In this document: positions 21,190-32,560 of the stretch, piece after piece
Numbering within the stretch: position 1 is the stretch's first letter
Layout: every line of letters starts with the position of its first letter
NCBI GenBank assembly: GCA_030762935.1
Contig: CM060900.1
Coordinates: 399,491,132-399,555,131 of the forward strand
Length of the DNA stretch: 64,000 nt
Origin: Hymenopus coronatus
Taxonomy: Eukaryota > Arthropoda > Insecta > Mantodea > Hymenopodidae
Direction: 5' to 3'
The notes under the pieces: generated by a model
The model's input: the letters and a program-made list of their open reading frames with translations, nothing else
Database searches by the model: none
Told to the model about the DNA's origin: nothing
Made by a program: the position numbers and the translations under genes

Positions 21190-23869
21190 CATGGAACGCC
21201 CACGGCCTAAAAAGACGAAAGACTGAACTTAGAGACTTCTTAACACGCAACAACATACACGTAGCTTTAATTACAGAAACTCATTTAAGCGACAAAGACA
21301 GATTTAACATTCCAGGTTACACTCCCATCGCAACGATCGAAACAGACGTGGAGGCGGGACTGCCGCAATAATAAAACATAGCATTGCCCATGATGTCGCT
21401 CCGCAGCCTCAATTTTCAACTCTAGAAGCTACTAGTATTTACATCACCATTGACAACAACAAGGTTCTAATCACGGCGGCATATGCCCCCACCCCAGGCG
21501 TACTAAACATAGCGGACATTAACGCAATCTCGAAGGTAAACAACAGGGTGCTAATAGCCGGAGATCTCATGGCAAAACACCTCATTTGTGACTGCTATGA
21601 GACTAACCCTGAAAACACGGCCCTCCTAAACCTTGAAAATAATTCTGATATAATAATTCACACTCCTACGGAACATACGTATATCCCGTTCAGCCGAACC
21701 AAAGGCCAGATATTTTAGATATTGCAGTGACGCGTAATCTAACTCGTAGAATTAACCTACAACTTAAGAACGAACTCTCTTCCGATCACTAGCCAGTGAT
21801 CATAACATTAGAGGGAACTGCAGCCCCCAATCCACCAGTCGTGCGTCTAAACTACAATAAAGCAGACTGGAATAGGTTTGCGAACACTATCAACGAGCAT
21901 CTACATACTACACAGCTAAATATAGCAGAAAACATGAATGAGGCGGTAGCCCAACTAGAAAATGCCATCAAAACTGCAACCAAAGAAGCAGTTCCAATAA
22001 ACAAACCTAAGCAATACCAATCACAACTACCACCTGAAATCCAAATGATAGCAGCGGAAAGAAACCGAGCTAGAAGGCGATGGCAGAAAACACGTCATAT
22101 TGTAGACCAGGAATACGTCCTACACTTAAATACCCTTGTCAGACAGAAAACAACAAACCATCTCTCTCAACAATGGCAGAATACACTCGAGAACCTCGAC
22201 TAAAAACGAGACTCGGTGTGGAGAATTGCACGCTGTCTAACACGCGATAAATCACAAATACCACCGTTACACCACAATCAAACAATTACATCCACAGACC
22301 AACAAAAAGCAGACATGCTCGCAGACACACTGCAAGAAATCTGCACGCCTAATCCTACTCCCTGCTGCCCTCAATTTACGGAGGCAACGGAAGAGGAACG
22401 GAAGCTTTCAAAGAACAGGTAACCCACAACTTAGTGAGAAAAACCTGCCCGAGTGAAATAAACTGGCTAATCAGGCATCTCCCAAAGAGAAAATCCCCTG
22501 GGCCAGATAACCTCCCAAAAGTGGCCCTAATGCATTTGCCCGAAAGGGCAATTAAGCTACTGTCTGACATATTCAACTACGTGCTCATTAGTGGACATTA
22601 CCCTAAAAGGTGGAAACTAGCCACCGTGGTCCACTTCCCCAAAAAGGGGAAACACTTGTCCAAACCGTACAACTACAGACCAATTAGTCTACTAAGCACA
22701 CTCGGAAAACTTCTCGAAAAAGTAATACTCAAACGTCTTAACTCTCAAATAAACAAACAAAACATATTAATTCCAGAACAATTTGGATTCCGAGCCATAC
22801 ACTCAACAACTCTTCAACTAATCAGGGCAACCGAAACTATAACGCACGGGCTTTATTATTATATGTTGAACGAGCCTTTGACAGAGTATGGAATGCTGGC
22901 CTACTAAAGAAGCTCAAAACAATAAATATACACGACTCACTCATTAAACTCATAACAAACTACCTAAGTGATCGAAAATGTCAATCCAGAGTAAACAATC
23001 ACCTGTCATCCTAACGCCCAATCAAAGCCGGAGTACCACAAGGTAGCATACTCGGGCCAACGCTGCTTAATATCCATATAAATGACATCCCAAAATCCGA
23101 AAATACAAAATTATACATTTAAGCGGACGACACCGCCATAATGACCCAATAAGGTAAAACGGAATTCATACACAGCAGACTTCAGAGGGCCCTCAATAAC
23201 CTAGAGGACTGGCTTACCAAATGGCGAATCACAGTAAATGTACCAAAAACTCAAGCAATCATATCCACAAAACGTATCAATCACAGATTTCCCAGACACC
23301 GCCTGCCTCCACTTACCATATTTGGTGAAGATATTGGATGGACCGATACGGTAACTTGGCTAGGACTTAAAATGGATCAGGGTCAAACATGGAAAAAGCA
23401 TATTACCCAGACTCGTGGAAAAGCCAATGATCAATTGGGGAGGCTATACCCGCTCATCAACGTGGGCTCACAGCTGAGCCTTAACATGGGACTCACACTC
23501 TACAAAACATTAATCAGACCTATAATTACTTACGCATCCCAAGTATGGGGGTATGCCGCCGTAAACCACATCAAAAACTTACAAAGATACCAAATAACAT
23601 TCCTCGCTAAGTATCTAAGGTGCCATACACAGCTCCAGCTGACATACTTCACGAAGAACTCAAAATACATACAATCGAACAATTCATTTAAAAGCTAACC
23701 TACGACACGTATCAAAAATTAAAAGCATATCACAACCCTTTAATAGAAATGCTAGGGAATTACGACACACAAACAAACACAACAGACCTTTATCACTTTT
23801 CGACAGGACTATAACACAAGACACCACTCCAGACGAAATACAACAATAGCTCACAAATCTCCTTTCCTA
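21190..23869 (+). pseudogene. ORF2 of element G: endonuclease-reverse transcriptase (Jockey-like), decayed
   Basis: The APE endonuclease starts with MTWNAHGLKRRK at about 21,187 and TETHLS near 21,277, then is frameshifted from 21,370 to 21,790 (AGDLMAKH near 21,557 is still visible). The RT has the NYRPISLL motif near 22,673, the AFDRVW motif A near 22,874 (in another frame from its upstream part), and [10 protein letters not shown] near 23,032. At motif C the Tyr codon is replaced by TAA (23,120-23,122) immediately before Ala-Asp-Asp. The C-terminal region (LTLYKTLIRPIITYASQVWG, 23,497) resembles the equivalent part of element H. At least six disabling changes are visible. Non-functional. 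Confidence 0.82.
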
Positions 23870-24414
23870 AAACCTCTCCTCTTTTCTAACACACAACTAT
23901 ATTTATTCTCTCTCTCTTCTCAGCGACGAGCGGCTGCGCAACCACTGACGGACGGAGAAATCTCCCGAAGCAACAGCGCGGAAGCGTAACTCCAAATAAA
24001 TGTCTCGTTCTAAACATATACTATAAGACTACATTTAATGCATGTCGAATAACATTTTACCTAATATGACAAGCAGGCACAACCTGCAGAAGCAGAACAT
24101 AATTATTAACGAATAAAACACTTATAAAATTAACGCATGATTATCCACTGGTATTGTTCAGGTTTCATGGATAACCCCAGTAAGTAGCATTAACGCGCTC
24201 GCATGCAATGCATGCCAGCTAAGTAGCTTTCGCTTAATAACCGGAGTGCTATGCGGGACCCGACTAATGCATGTATGCACCTATATAACGATTAACGCGT
24301 GGAGGGTTTTTTTTTTAGTGGATATACCGCACTCTGCGGGGAGCTCCACATATCCAGGAATGCATTTTCCACACCACGGTAAATAAAAAATCGACACATC
24401 TTCGAGCTGTCAAC

Positions 24415-25265
24415 ATGACGAAGACGAGACTCCGCAGAACCGCCGCTGCTAAAGCAGCAACCGTCGCCTCTTCCCCGGCAGCCGCCGAGGAGGTAGCATC
24501 TCCGACGCCACCGGTCACGGCAAGCCCTGCTTCGCCGCAACTGCAGCCGCAATTGCCGCTATCGCCGCCGCCACCGACGTCCCCACCCAGCTCCATGACG
24601 CCGCCGCCCCGGTTCAGTGCCGTGTTACGGGGGGTCCCTCGGGACCTCTCCACCCGGCATCTGCTCATCGCCGTGCAGTCGCGGCGGACACCCGCATATA
24701 CTGCGACCGGGGCCAACGCCGATTGTTCGCCTGGAGTTGCAGGAAAATGCTGACTTGGAAGCTGCCTATGCGTCAGGGTTGCCCTTATTAGGGCGACTTC
24801 TGGTCGTCGAGGCTAGCCGACAAGAACGCCACCGGCCCTACCGACGCTTCCCAAAAATAAAAATTCGAGATGCCGAGGAAGAAGACGCATCACAGACTCG
24901 CCGCCAACTCAGGTGCCAGCTCTACTCCGACAACTGCCGGCAGGGAAGCCTCAACATCACCGTCACCGGAACAAGTCCAGCCAACACCGCCGCAGACAGT
25001 CGGTAATCCACCGGCAACCAGCACAGCCTCTTGGCAGCTGCAGCCGCCGCCGACACCGACGGAGCCCGCGCAGTCGCTACCACCTCCGGAACCCGTGCAG
25101 TCGCTACCACCGCAGTTAAGTACCTGTGGTTAGGGGGGTCCCTAGAAACCTTTTTACCAAGCATGTAATCGACGCAGCGCAGTCGCAATGGCCTTCTTGC
25201 TGGAGGGCCATTCGCATCCTGTGCGACCGGGGACTAACGCCACTCGTCCGAATCGAGTTCCAAGA
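24415..25265 (+). pseudogene. Two partial gag genes joined in element I
   Basis: The first part (MTKTRLRRTAAAKAA at 24,415) runs through the Pro-rich linker and PRE-like domain (VLRGVPRDLSTRH). It shifts frame near 24,690 and stops matching just before the zinc knuckles (HRPYRR at about 24,830). A short A-rich stretch follows, then a second start, MPRKKTHHRLAANSGASS at 24,870. The second part ends in the PRE-like region at RVPRH (25,265), where PolB sequence takes over. No zinc knuckles remain in either part. Confidence 0.7.
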
Positions 25266-26219
25266 CACATTGTATGTAACATTAAGAGTATGAGACATGG
25301 TTTGAAGTGCACCAGAAATCTTACTTCATCCGATGCAATTCAGAAAGACATGAAGACTTACCTGCAGGAAGCTAAAAACAGGATTATACAATTTGTTCTA
25401 AAAGTGTTCTCCACACATAAAGCTGTGAAGATTTACCTGTTAGTGGAATGCCGATTTGTAAACAGTGTTGGAAAAAGTAATGACAAGACCTTCAAGCCAG
25501 GATTCAGACAGTGTTTCAAGGAACTGATTTAGACCAAATTTAGAGACGAAATTCAAGAAATTGGCTGTTGAAATGGACGAATCACAACTTAATGGAAGCT
25601 GCTTACTGTTGAGGGGGTGCCTTCAAATTAACAATAACAACCCACTTCGCGGGAGCAGTTACATTCATCTACCTGCATCTATAGAAGCAAACAAAGCGCG
25701 TGTGAACCTCCAGAATCGTCCTGATGAGACATGGTTTTTATATGCTCTCCACGCAAAATTCATTTAAAAGGATCCCCAACGTGTAACCAAATACAAATAT
25801 GTGGAAAATAAATACAACTTCTCGTGTATCGCGATTGCTACGCCTTTGTCTGAAATCCCGACATTTGAAAAGAAAAATAATATATCTATGAACATGTTTG
25901 CACTGGCTGAAAAGAAAGCATTGTTTCCAATATAACAATATGGTGTGCTATTGCCGTAATATGGGGTTGAAAACCTGAAGCTTATGTACATGGATATGGA
26001 CTAAGCTGTGTAGGAAGAACTATCTGATCGTCGTGACCTTCTTCTGCTGAGTGATGAAAACGGCACGCATCACTATGCATAAATCAAGAACTTTGAGAAG
26101 CTTATTCGAGAACAAACGACAAAATATGAAGGACACCGAAGTGGAGTAGAAAATTTGCAGAAACATGCTACTATACTCAGGCAGCATGCTACCGCTGGGA
26201 TAGCTATGCGCACAAAGGG
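25266..26219 (+). pseudogene. Rearranged PolB fragment, copy 2
   Basis: Nearly identical by eye to 8,435-9,385, including the out-of-order motif-C-proximal block (about 25,936-26,005) and the same stops. It lacks the extra 5' PolB sequence (8,320-8,434) that copy 1 has; instead, alpha-gag sequence is fused directly upstream. It is followed by the same retrotransposon tail. The shared rearrangement shows one ancestral event that was then copied. Non-coding now. Confidence 0.75.
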
Positions 26220-26277
26220 GTCTGAATGCGTAATGCATTTTTCACCTCCACGGTAAAGGGAAAAAAAAAAAAAAAAA

Positions 26278-28018
26278 GACGCAAGGACATTCGGAGCTTC
26301 TTCGACTTGTAAGGATGGCCAAGAAGAGGCAGCGCAGACTCGCCGCTGCTAAGGCAGCACCCGATGCCTCCACCTTGGCAGCCGCCGAGAAGGCAGCACC
26401 TCCGACGCTACCGGTCCAGGCAAGCCTTGCTTCGCCGCCGGCCGCCACCTCAGTCTCGCCGCAACTGCAGCCGCAGTTGCCGCCATTGCCAACACCGCCT
26501 CCACACAACTCCACGCCGCCGCCGCAAGGAGAGTTCCGAGATGCCGAGGAAGAAGACGCAACGCAAACTCGCTGCCAACCCAGCTGCCAGCTCTCCACCG
26601 GCAACTGCCGGCAGGGAAGCCTCGAAATTACCGTCACCGGAGCAAGTCCAGCCAACACCGTCGCAGACAGTTGGTAATCCACCGGCAACCAGCACAGCCT
26701 ATCGGCAGCAGCAGCCGCCGCCGACACCGCCGGAGCCCGCGCAGTCGCTACCACCTCCGGAGCCCGCGCAGTCGCTACCACCGCAGTTAAGTACCTGTGG
26801 TAAGGGGGGTCCCTAGAAACCTTTCTTCCAAGCATGTAATCGACGCAGCGCAGTCGCAATGGCCTTCTTGCTGGAGGGCCACTCGCATCCTGTGCGACCG
26901 GGGACTAACGCCACTCGTCCGAATCGAGTTCCAAGACACCGCCGATATGGAAGCTGCTTTGGCATCAGGGTTGCCCTTTCTAGGGCGACTCCTGAGCGTC
27001 GAAGTTAGCAGAACAGAGTGCCACCGCACTTGCTGACGCTGCTGCGCCTATGGGCACAGCTTAGAAGCCTGTTCCTCGCCGCCGCAGTGCCACTATTGTG
27101 GAGCTGCTGCCTACACCGCTGAGTACACTCAATACGACCTACGCCGCAGACGCCGGTTCTGTGCCACCTGCCGTGGCACAGGACACTACACCGAGTAAGC
27201 CATGTGCCCAGCCTATGCAAGGAACAGGCAACCACTTCCGCAGCAGGCCCGGGAAGAACCAGCTCCTTCAATCACACAGACAGCGCAGACACCTACACCT
27301 TCAACACTAAATACCGGCGAACTACTGCTGAAATTTCAGGGCCTAAGTGAGACCATTCAGGACCTCCACGCGGAGGTTCTGACACTGACGGCCAAACTGA
27401 CACACCTGGAGGACCGCCTGCAGGAACAACGGACCGAACTTCAGGAACTTCCAACACTAGGACACCAATTCACTCAACTCTACGCTGACATCCGGCTCAT
27501 CATCAGGGAGGAAGTGAAGGCCCTGAAGACGGTGACAGGACGGCCACCGTTGCACCACAGGGACCCTGAGCATCTGGTTCAGATAGCTGAAGGACCTATA
27601 CAACGTCCACTTATGACAGCACAGAAACTCTACAGAAAACAACTCCGCAGAGAACGAACCAACTTCAGGAAGTATCACCAGTAACTTTCACAAACACACA
27701 TCACCATTATCTACCATTCATTTTATCAATTACTTCTCCAGCGGGCCACTCAGGGCGTAAGTCATGTGTGTCCACTGGCTCATCATACTTTCACCTCGCT
27801 GTTACTGCCCCTGGCAGGCAGCACACATGTTCACCAAAAATTCGCAGGTGCTTTATGCGGTACTGCACAAGAGAGGCATGGGCATCCTACTTCCGGTGGG
27901 TTTTTTTGTGGGTAGTGCCACCCTGGTGCGAGTCAGGTTGGGGAGTCTCACACTCCATGGCTTTCCTGGAGTTAGGGCGTCAGTTGCCTTTTCCCCCATC
28001 TTCAATAAAAAAAACCAT
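26278..28018 (+). mobile_element. Gag-only element J (alpha 3' end), near-copy of element A
   Basis: It begins GACGCAAGGACATTCGG after a poly(A) and ends GTCAGTTGCCTTTTCCCCC followed by an A-rich stretch at about 28,006-28,014. It is colinear with A (9,443-11,093) with scattered substitutions and small indels. Together with the PolB fragment upstream it forms a duplicated block of about 2.7 kb. Confidence 0.75.
26315..27684 (+). pseudogene. ORF1/gag-like protein, element J (frameshifted)
   Basis: Start MAKKRQRRLAAAKAA. As in element A, a second N-terminus (MPRKKTQRKLAANPAASS, 26,541) follows, here in a different frame. The PRE-like domain lies at 26,797-27,010 and ends with a stop at the first knuckle (CHRTC then TGA, about 27,034). 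The knuckle region 27,030-27,220 has further stops (for example 27,197). A helical region follows (GLSETIQDLHAEVLTLTAKL, 27,343 on), and the frame ends FRKYHQ at 27,684. Non-functional. Confidence 0.73.
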
Positions 28019-31000
28019 AACCCACATCCCAGGGCCAACAGCACCGCCGTCAATGCCAACAGGTGGATCCCAGGACTAGGACACCACAACCTCACCGAGA
28101 GCTTCATACTCAGCCCCAGCCAACTCAGCAACCGCCAACGAGGACAGCAGTACCTAGGCCACCAGTTCCGAGGAAGACGCAGACGTCTTCACGATGGCAA
28201 CCTCCAACTGAGATGCCCCTTCCGTGACCACCACAACGCTAGGATACTCCTGCTGTCCAGCAGCCGCTCAAAGCCAGGTTCCGCCCCGGGGTGGAGCATA
28301 CCAGGATATTCTGGAACATCGCCAGGAATCAGGCTATCAACCTCCTCACCATCCTCCTCATAAATCCCAATGACACCCAAGAGGTACTCCAGCAGCATTA
28401 CGACTTCCTCACTCTGTTTCTAAATCCCACCATCCATTTCTATGACGTCTGAAATCACCAGAGTCATGACATGGAATGCCTGTGGGCTGAGACGCCGCAA
28501 ACATGAACTCTCCGACTTTCTCCTCACTCACCAAATAAAAGTAGCTCTCATCACCGAAACACATCTCTCCTCCCGGGGTCGCTTCACTGTCCCGGGCTAT
28601 CAAGCCTATCACGCAGACAGAGATCGACGTGGAGGGGGCACCACGGTACTTATAGAACATAGTACTCTCCACAATCAGGCACATAAACCAGCACTAGCCC
28701 AATTAGAAGCATCCGGGGTTTACGCACAATTAGACAACCGGAGAATTCTGCTTCTAACAGCTTATAATCCACCTCAAGATATCGAACCAACCATTCTGGA
28801 CGCTAAATTTCCACCCTTCTAATTGCCGGCGACCTAAATGCCAAACACAACAACTGGAACTGCAGAAATTCTAACCAAGCGGGAATCCAACTCTACAGAC
28901 ATGAACAAAGCTCAGACTACATTATAATAGCTCCCAGTGAACCGACACACATCCCTTTCAACGCCCAACACCTACCCAGCATTTTGGACATTGCCTTAAT
29001 CCGCAATATTGCCCACTTCCGAATTTCAGCCACTGTACACAACGAATTATCCTCTGACCACCTCCCAGTTGTCTTCAATCTGAAAGCCTCACTCGCCCCA
29101 GCTCCTCCCCTTCGAAGGCACAACTTTTAAAAAAATAAATTGGGACTTGTTCAGACAAACAATAGATGAACACCTCCACGGCATTAACGTCACTACACAT
29201 GGCGATATTGACACGTCTGCAGCAACCCTACAAAACACTATCGGCTTTGCCATCACGGTATCCACACCGACTCAAACATACAATGCAGCTCACTGCCCTC
29301 TCCCACCTGACATCAAATCCGTTACGACTGAGCACAACTGAGCAAGCAAGCGTTGGCAGCGTACTCGGCACCCCGCAGAGTTCGCCCACCTACAGCTTCT
29401 GAACGCTGAGCTGCGCCGACGCATTTTCGACGTAAAAACGGACCAGTGGAACAATGTTCTGGAAGACCTAAACCCAGAGCACGACTCTCTCTAGCGAATT
29501 GCCAAGAAATTAACCAAACACAGAACTCAAATCCCACTTCTTCATTACAGGGTTCCATAGCCACAACAGATACTGAAGAGGCTGAGACCCTTGCCGATCA
29601 GCCACAAGAGGCACTCACCCCAAACACCATTCCAAGCTACCCCCGCTTCATACTTGAAGCGGAAGCTCTTACTCGTATCAGGCTGCAACGGCCCGCCAAC
29701 ATGAAAATGCGCCGCACTTGCAATTCCGAAATTAAATGGCTCATTAAACACCTGCCAAACAGAAAGACCCCTGGCCTCGATCGCATTCCAAATCGCGCCC
29801 CCAAACAGCTACCCCCAAAACCCCTTACTACACTGACTTCGCTCTTCAACGCCATACTGAATCAGGGCTATTACCCTACATGTTGGAAAAATTACCTGGT
29901 CCTTCACTTCCCTAAGAAAATTAAAGACCAGTCAAACCCCAACAACTACCGTCCCATTAGTTTATTAAAGACTCTCAGTAAACTTCTGGAAAAAATTGTC
30001 CTCAAACGCCTAAACTCCTTCATTCACAAACATAACATCCTGATTCTGGAGCAATTCAGCTTCAGAGCACAACACTTCACCACACTACAACTGGTCCGAG
30101 CCACCGAGCACATTACTCATGGCTTCAACAACAATAAGTCGACGGCAGCAGTCCTCCTGGACATAGAGAGCGCCTTTGATCGCGTATGTCACCCGTGACT
30201 CCACGACTACAACATCCCAGACTCCATTATCAAACTTATAGCAAATTACCTAGCCAACCGGACGTTCCAATCCAAAGTTAATGAAACTCTGTCCTCCTGA
30301 AAAGCAATTACAGCGGGCGTCCCGCAAGGCAGCATACTAGGTACACATCTTTTTAACTTGTACATCAACGACATACCAAAAACCCCCTCTGTCGACTACT
30401 TCATCTACGCCGACGACATGACTATCATGACGCAGTCAGGATCCCTACCACTCCTGATTAACCAACTCCAAGTGGCACTAACGTCCCTAGAGGACTCGCT
30501 CACCAAGTGGCGCATTAAAGTGAACACAGCCAAATGTGAAGCCATATTTTTCTCAAAAAGGGTCACCGTAGATACGCACGCACACTACAACCACTCCAAC
30601 TATTTGGTAATCTCATCACTTGGAAACCAACAGTGACCTACCTAGCGTCGTACTAGACCAAAGCCTCACCTGGAATAAACACATCCAGTGCGCCCGACAG
30701 AAAGCGAATGCCAAACTAGCAAACATTTACCCTCTAATCAATCTCAACAACACGCTCAAACTTCGTTCAGGCTTAACCCTTTACAAAACACTCCTTCGAC
30801 CTATTCTCACTTACGCTTCACCGGACTGTAGCTACGCAGCCCCCAGCCACATCAAAAAACTACAGCAGTTCCAAAACAAAGTCCTGCACCTTATTGCAAA
30901 AGTACCAGCCATCACACCGGCAAGTACGCTTCACTCGGAACTCAAAGTGCACACCATAGAACAATTCATAAAAATGCTTACCCACGATATGTACGCCCGT

Positions 31001-32048
31001 GCCACAAAAAGCCACAACCCACTTATCGCCGATCTTGGCAGATTCGTCACCACCACAAACAAGCACAAACGCCCACTCTCCCTATTCGATAGGAACCTAT
31101 CTGAAACAATCACACCCGAAGATATACAAGACTACCTGGACTTCTTGGTCCCAGACTGACACCGCAACCACCGTCTCTGCCCAATCCTACACTGACCTCT
31201 CCTCCTTTTTTCACTTCATCGACTCCTTAAACAATCAACTAATCACTACTATCCCTGTCTTTTCACACCAGCCCTCCAAAGTCCGTGCTCTCACAGGGCG
31301 GCTCGGGGGGATGAGGGCCCCCCAACTGTGACCATACACTGACCTGCGCCATTGTACCCGGTACACGAACTTGGACACGCAGGCTGGATTCCTTACGACA
31401 ACCCTGTTCGCCCCTGGACAACAACCATGGATACCCTCTCAGTCTCTGCTCCACAGAGCGGACCCGGGGGAAGGAGGGCCCCCAACTACCTTCGACACGG
31501 CATGCACCCGAACACGATTGGAACCCACCATTGACTATAGAACTCAATGCACACTTTCAAGGTTTTCTCTAGTATTGTAGATATGGATCCACTAACTTAA
31601 TTTCCGCCTGTAGACTAGACGTAGACTTTCTAATAACCACCAGTTCCTGGCCACACCAGGCTTAATCTACCACATCCAAACTCTTACTATCCTTCCTCCA
31701 GAACCACAGTCAACCACACAATATATTCCCATACACTAAGACCCCTCCTACTTCCCACGGCAACACTCAGGGCTTCAGTCAAGTTTGTTGCCCTGGCCTG
31801 CTTTACCATTCACCCGCTCGTATGCATCGCATACCAGCACTGCATGATACCTTTTACTTACCAGGGTGCATTAGCGGAACCTGACACACATGTACGTTTG
31901 TAGCGCCATAGACTAACAGCACCCTTCCCAGCCCTTGTATGTTTTTGTATAATAACTGCTTGTATATGGGGAGACGATGTAGCTCTTGAGGATGATCGTC
32001 ATCGGGGACGGTGGGTGTGGTGCCGCCCCTTTAAATTAAAAAAAAACT
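28019..32048 (+). mobile_element. Jockey-like non-LTR retrotransposon H, 5'-truncated, delta 3' end
   Basis: Starts within the C-terminal part of an ORF1 (about 28,019-28,440), continues with ORF2 (28,442-31,159) and a roughly 890-base 3' UTR. The 3' UTR ends GGGGAGACGATGTAGC..GGTGTGGTGCCGCCCC and A-rich sequence at 32,034-32,048. The 3' UTR shares CAGGGTGCATTAGCGGAACC (about 31,861) with gag-only elements D and E. The ORF1 remnant is open in several overlapping frames and shows no zinc knuckle. Confidence 0.78.
28442..31159 (+). pseudogene. ORF2 of element H: endonuclease-reverse transcriptase (Jockey-like), decayed
   Basis: The ATG at 28,442 gives MTSEITRVMTWNACGLRRRK, the N-terminus of the APE endonuclease (TETHLSSRGRF, DRRGGGTTVLI). 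The frame breaks near 28,820; IAGDLNAKHNNWN, LDIALI and SSDHLPVVF follow in another frame to 29,130. RT: NYRPISLLKTL near 29,945; motif A LDIESAFDRV near 30,160; stop at 30,196; stop at 30,298; motif [11 protein letters not shown] near 30,314; motif C YADDM at about 30,407 with both Asp residues kept; frameshift near 30,630. The thumb and C-terminal region are open to 31,159 (LTLYKTLLRPILTYASPDCS). Dead, but with catalytic residues preserved, so less decayed than G at the active site. Confidence 0.82.
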
Positions 32049-32050
32049 AC

Positions 32051-32560
32051 TTAAAAAAAACATAATTCAGCTTCGAGATTTCGCAGTTGATGAGCAGCGA
32101 TGGATTTAAACACCTGTATTGGGGTGGAGGCGGGGTGCTCGCCTTCCACTGTCTCCAGTTGAGAAATGGTTGTCTCCGTTATGTCGGTAATGTGTTTCGA
32201 CCTAGCGATTTTTTCGAGCCAGGGTAAGCTGGCAGCCTCAGGGGGGAGAGGGTAGGAGGGATCGACAATAAGTGGTTGGTCCAGGAAGGTTTGCATGACG
32301 CCTCCGCTTACAAAATAAAGCCGGGAGACGGCGAGGTCAGGATTGGAGTAGTTTGCCAAGTTTGCTGCAGCGATAGTCTGCAGCAGAGGGGAGGTCACCA
32401 GGCCGAGCGTGGCCGGCTGGAAGGAGAGGGGAAGGCTGGCAGTGGCAGCTTGCCCAGGTGGCTGGGAGTGGAGGGGGTTGGAGAGGCTGACGGCAGCGGC
32501 GGCAGCGGCATTGGGAGCGTTGGATGCCATGGCTGCTGGCAGTCCGTGCAACAAAGGCAT
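32051..32560 (-). CDS. Unrecognised Ala/Pro/Leu-rich ORF, 169 codons, GC-rich
   Basis: Open minus-strand frame from ATG at 32,560 (or the second ATG, MASNAPNAAAAAAVS, at about 32,530) to a TAA that lies in the A-rich end of retrotransposon H. The N-terminus has an Ala run, then a Pro/Ser/Leu-rich region, then a more ordinary segment with acidic and basic residues (ARSKHITDITETTISQLETV). I see no zinc knuckle, membrane segment or catalytic motif. The stop occurs exactly where H's A-tail starts, so the true 3' part may have been cut off. It could be a first exon of a host gene or the ORF1 start of an antisense retroelement; I cannot decide. Confidence 0.4.
   Translation of the reverse strand: MPLLHGLPAAMASNAPNAAAAAAVSLSNPLHSQPPGQAATASLPLSFQPATLGLVTSPLLQTIAAANLANYSNPDLAVSRLYFVSGGVMQTFLDQPLIVDPSYPLPPEAASLPWLEKIARSKHITDITETTISQLETVEGEHPASTPIQVFKSIAAHQLRNLEAELCFF

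Larger units (their letters stand above)
19099..24389 (+). mobile_element. Jockey-like non-LTR retrotransposon G with ORF1 and ORF2 (dead, beta 3' end)
   Basis: A two-ORF element of about 5.3 kb. It has a 5' UTR at 19,099-19,405, ORF1 to about 20,880 interrupted by a SINE, and ORF2 from about 21,190 to 23,869. The roughly 520-base 3' UTR has GTGGAGGGTTTTTTTTTTAGTGG at about 24,299 and ends CACCACGGTAAATAAAAAA. That terminus is the beta type of gag-only elements D and E, so G or a close relative is a candidate source of the machinery that moved them. Confidence 0.8.
24390..26277 (+). mobile_element. Chimeric retroelement I: beta-gag 5' end, alpha-gag segment, PolB fragment, beta tail
   Basis: Order along the element: 24,390-24,850 beta-type 5' end and gag start; 24,865-25,265 alpha-type gag start and PRE-like region; 25,266-26,219 PolB fragment; 26,220-26,277 beta 3' tail plus poly(A). 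The junctions at about 24,850 and 25,266 are abrupt, with no target duplications I can see. It follows G's tail directly and is followed directly by element J. Confidence 0.68.

Noticed and set aside
27764..28363. 199-codon ORF spanning the J 3' UTR and the start of H
   Set aside because: It reads across an element boundary and an A-rich junction, so it is a chance fusion frame. Its second half overlaps the H ORF1 remnant in several frames.
9386..32048. Telomeric repeat (TTAGG)n within the retroelement run
   Set aside because: Only isolated TTTAGG words occur at junctions; there is no tandem array.
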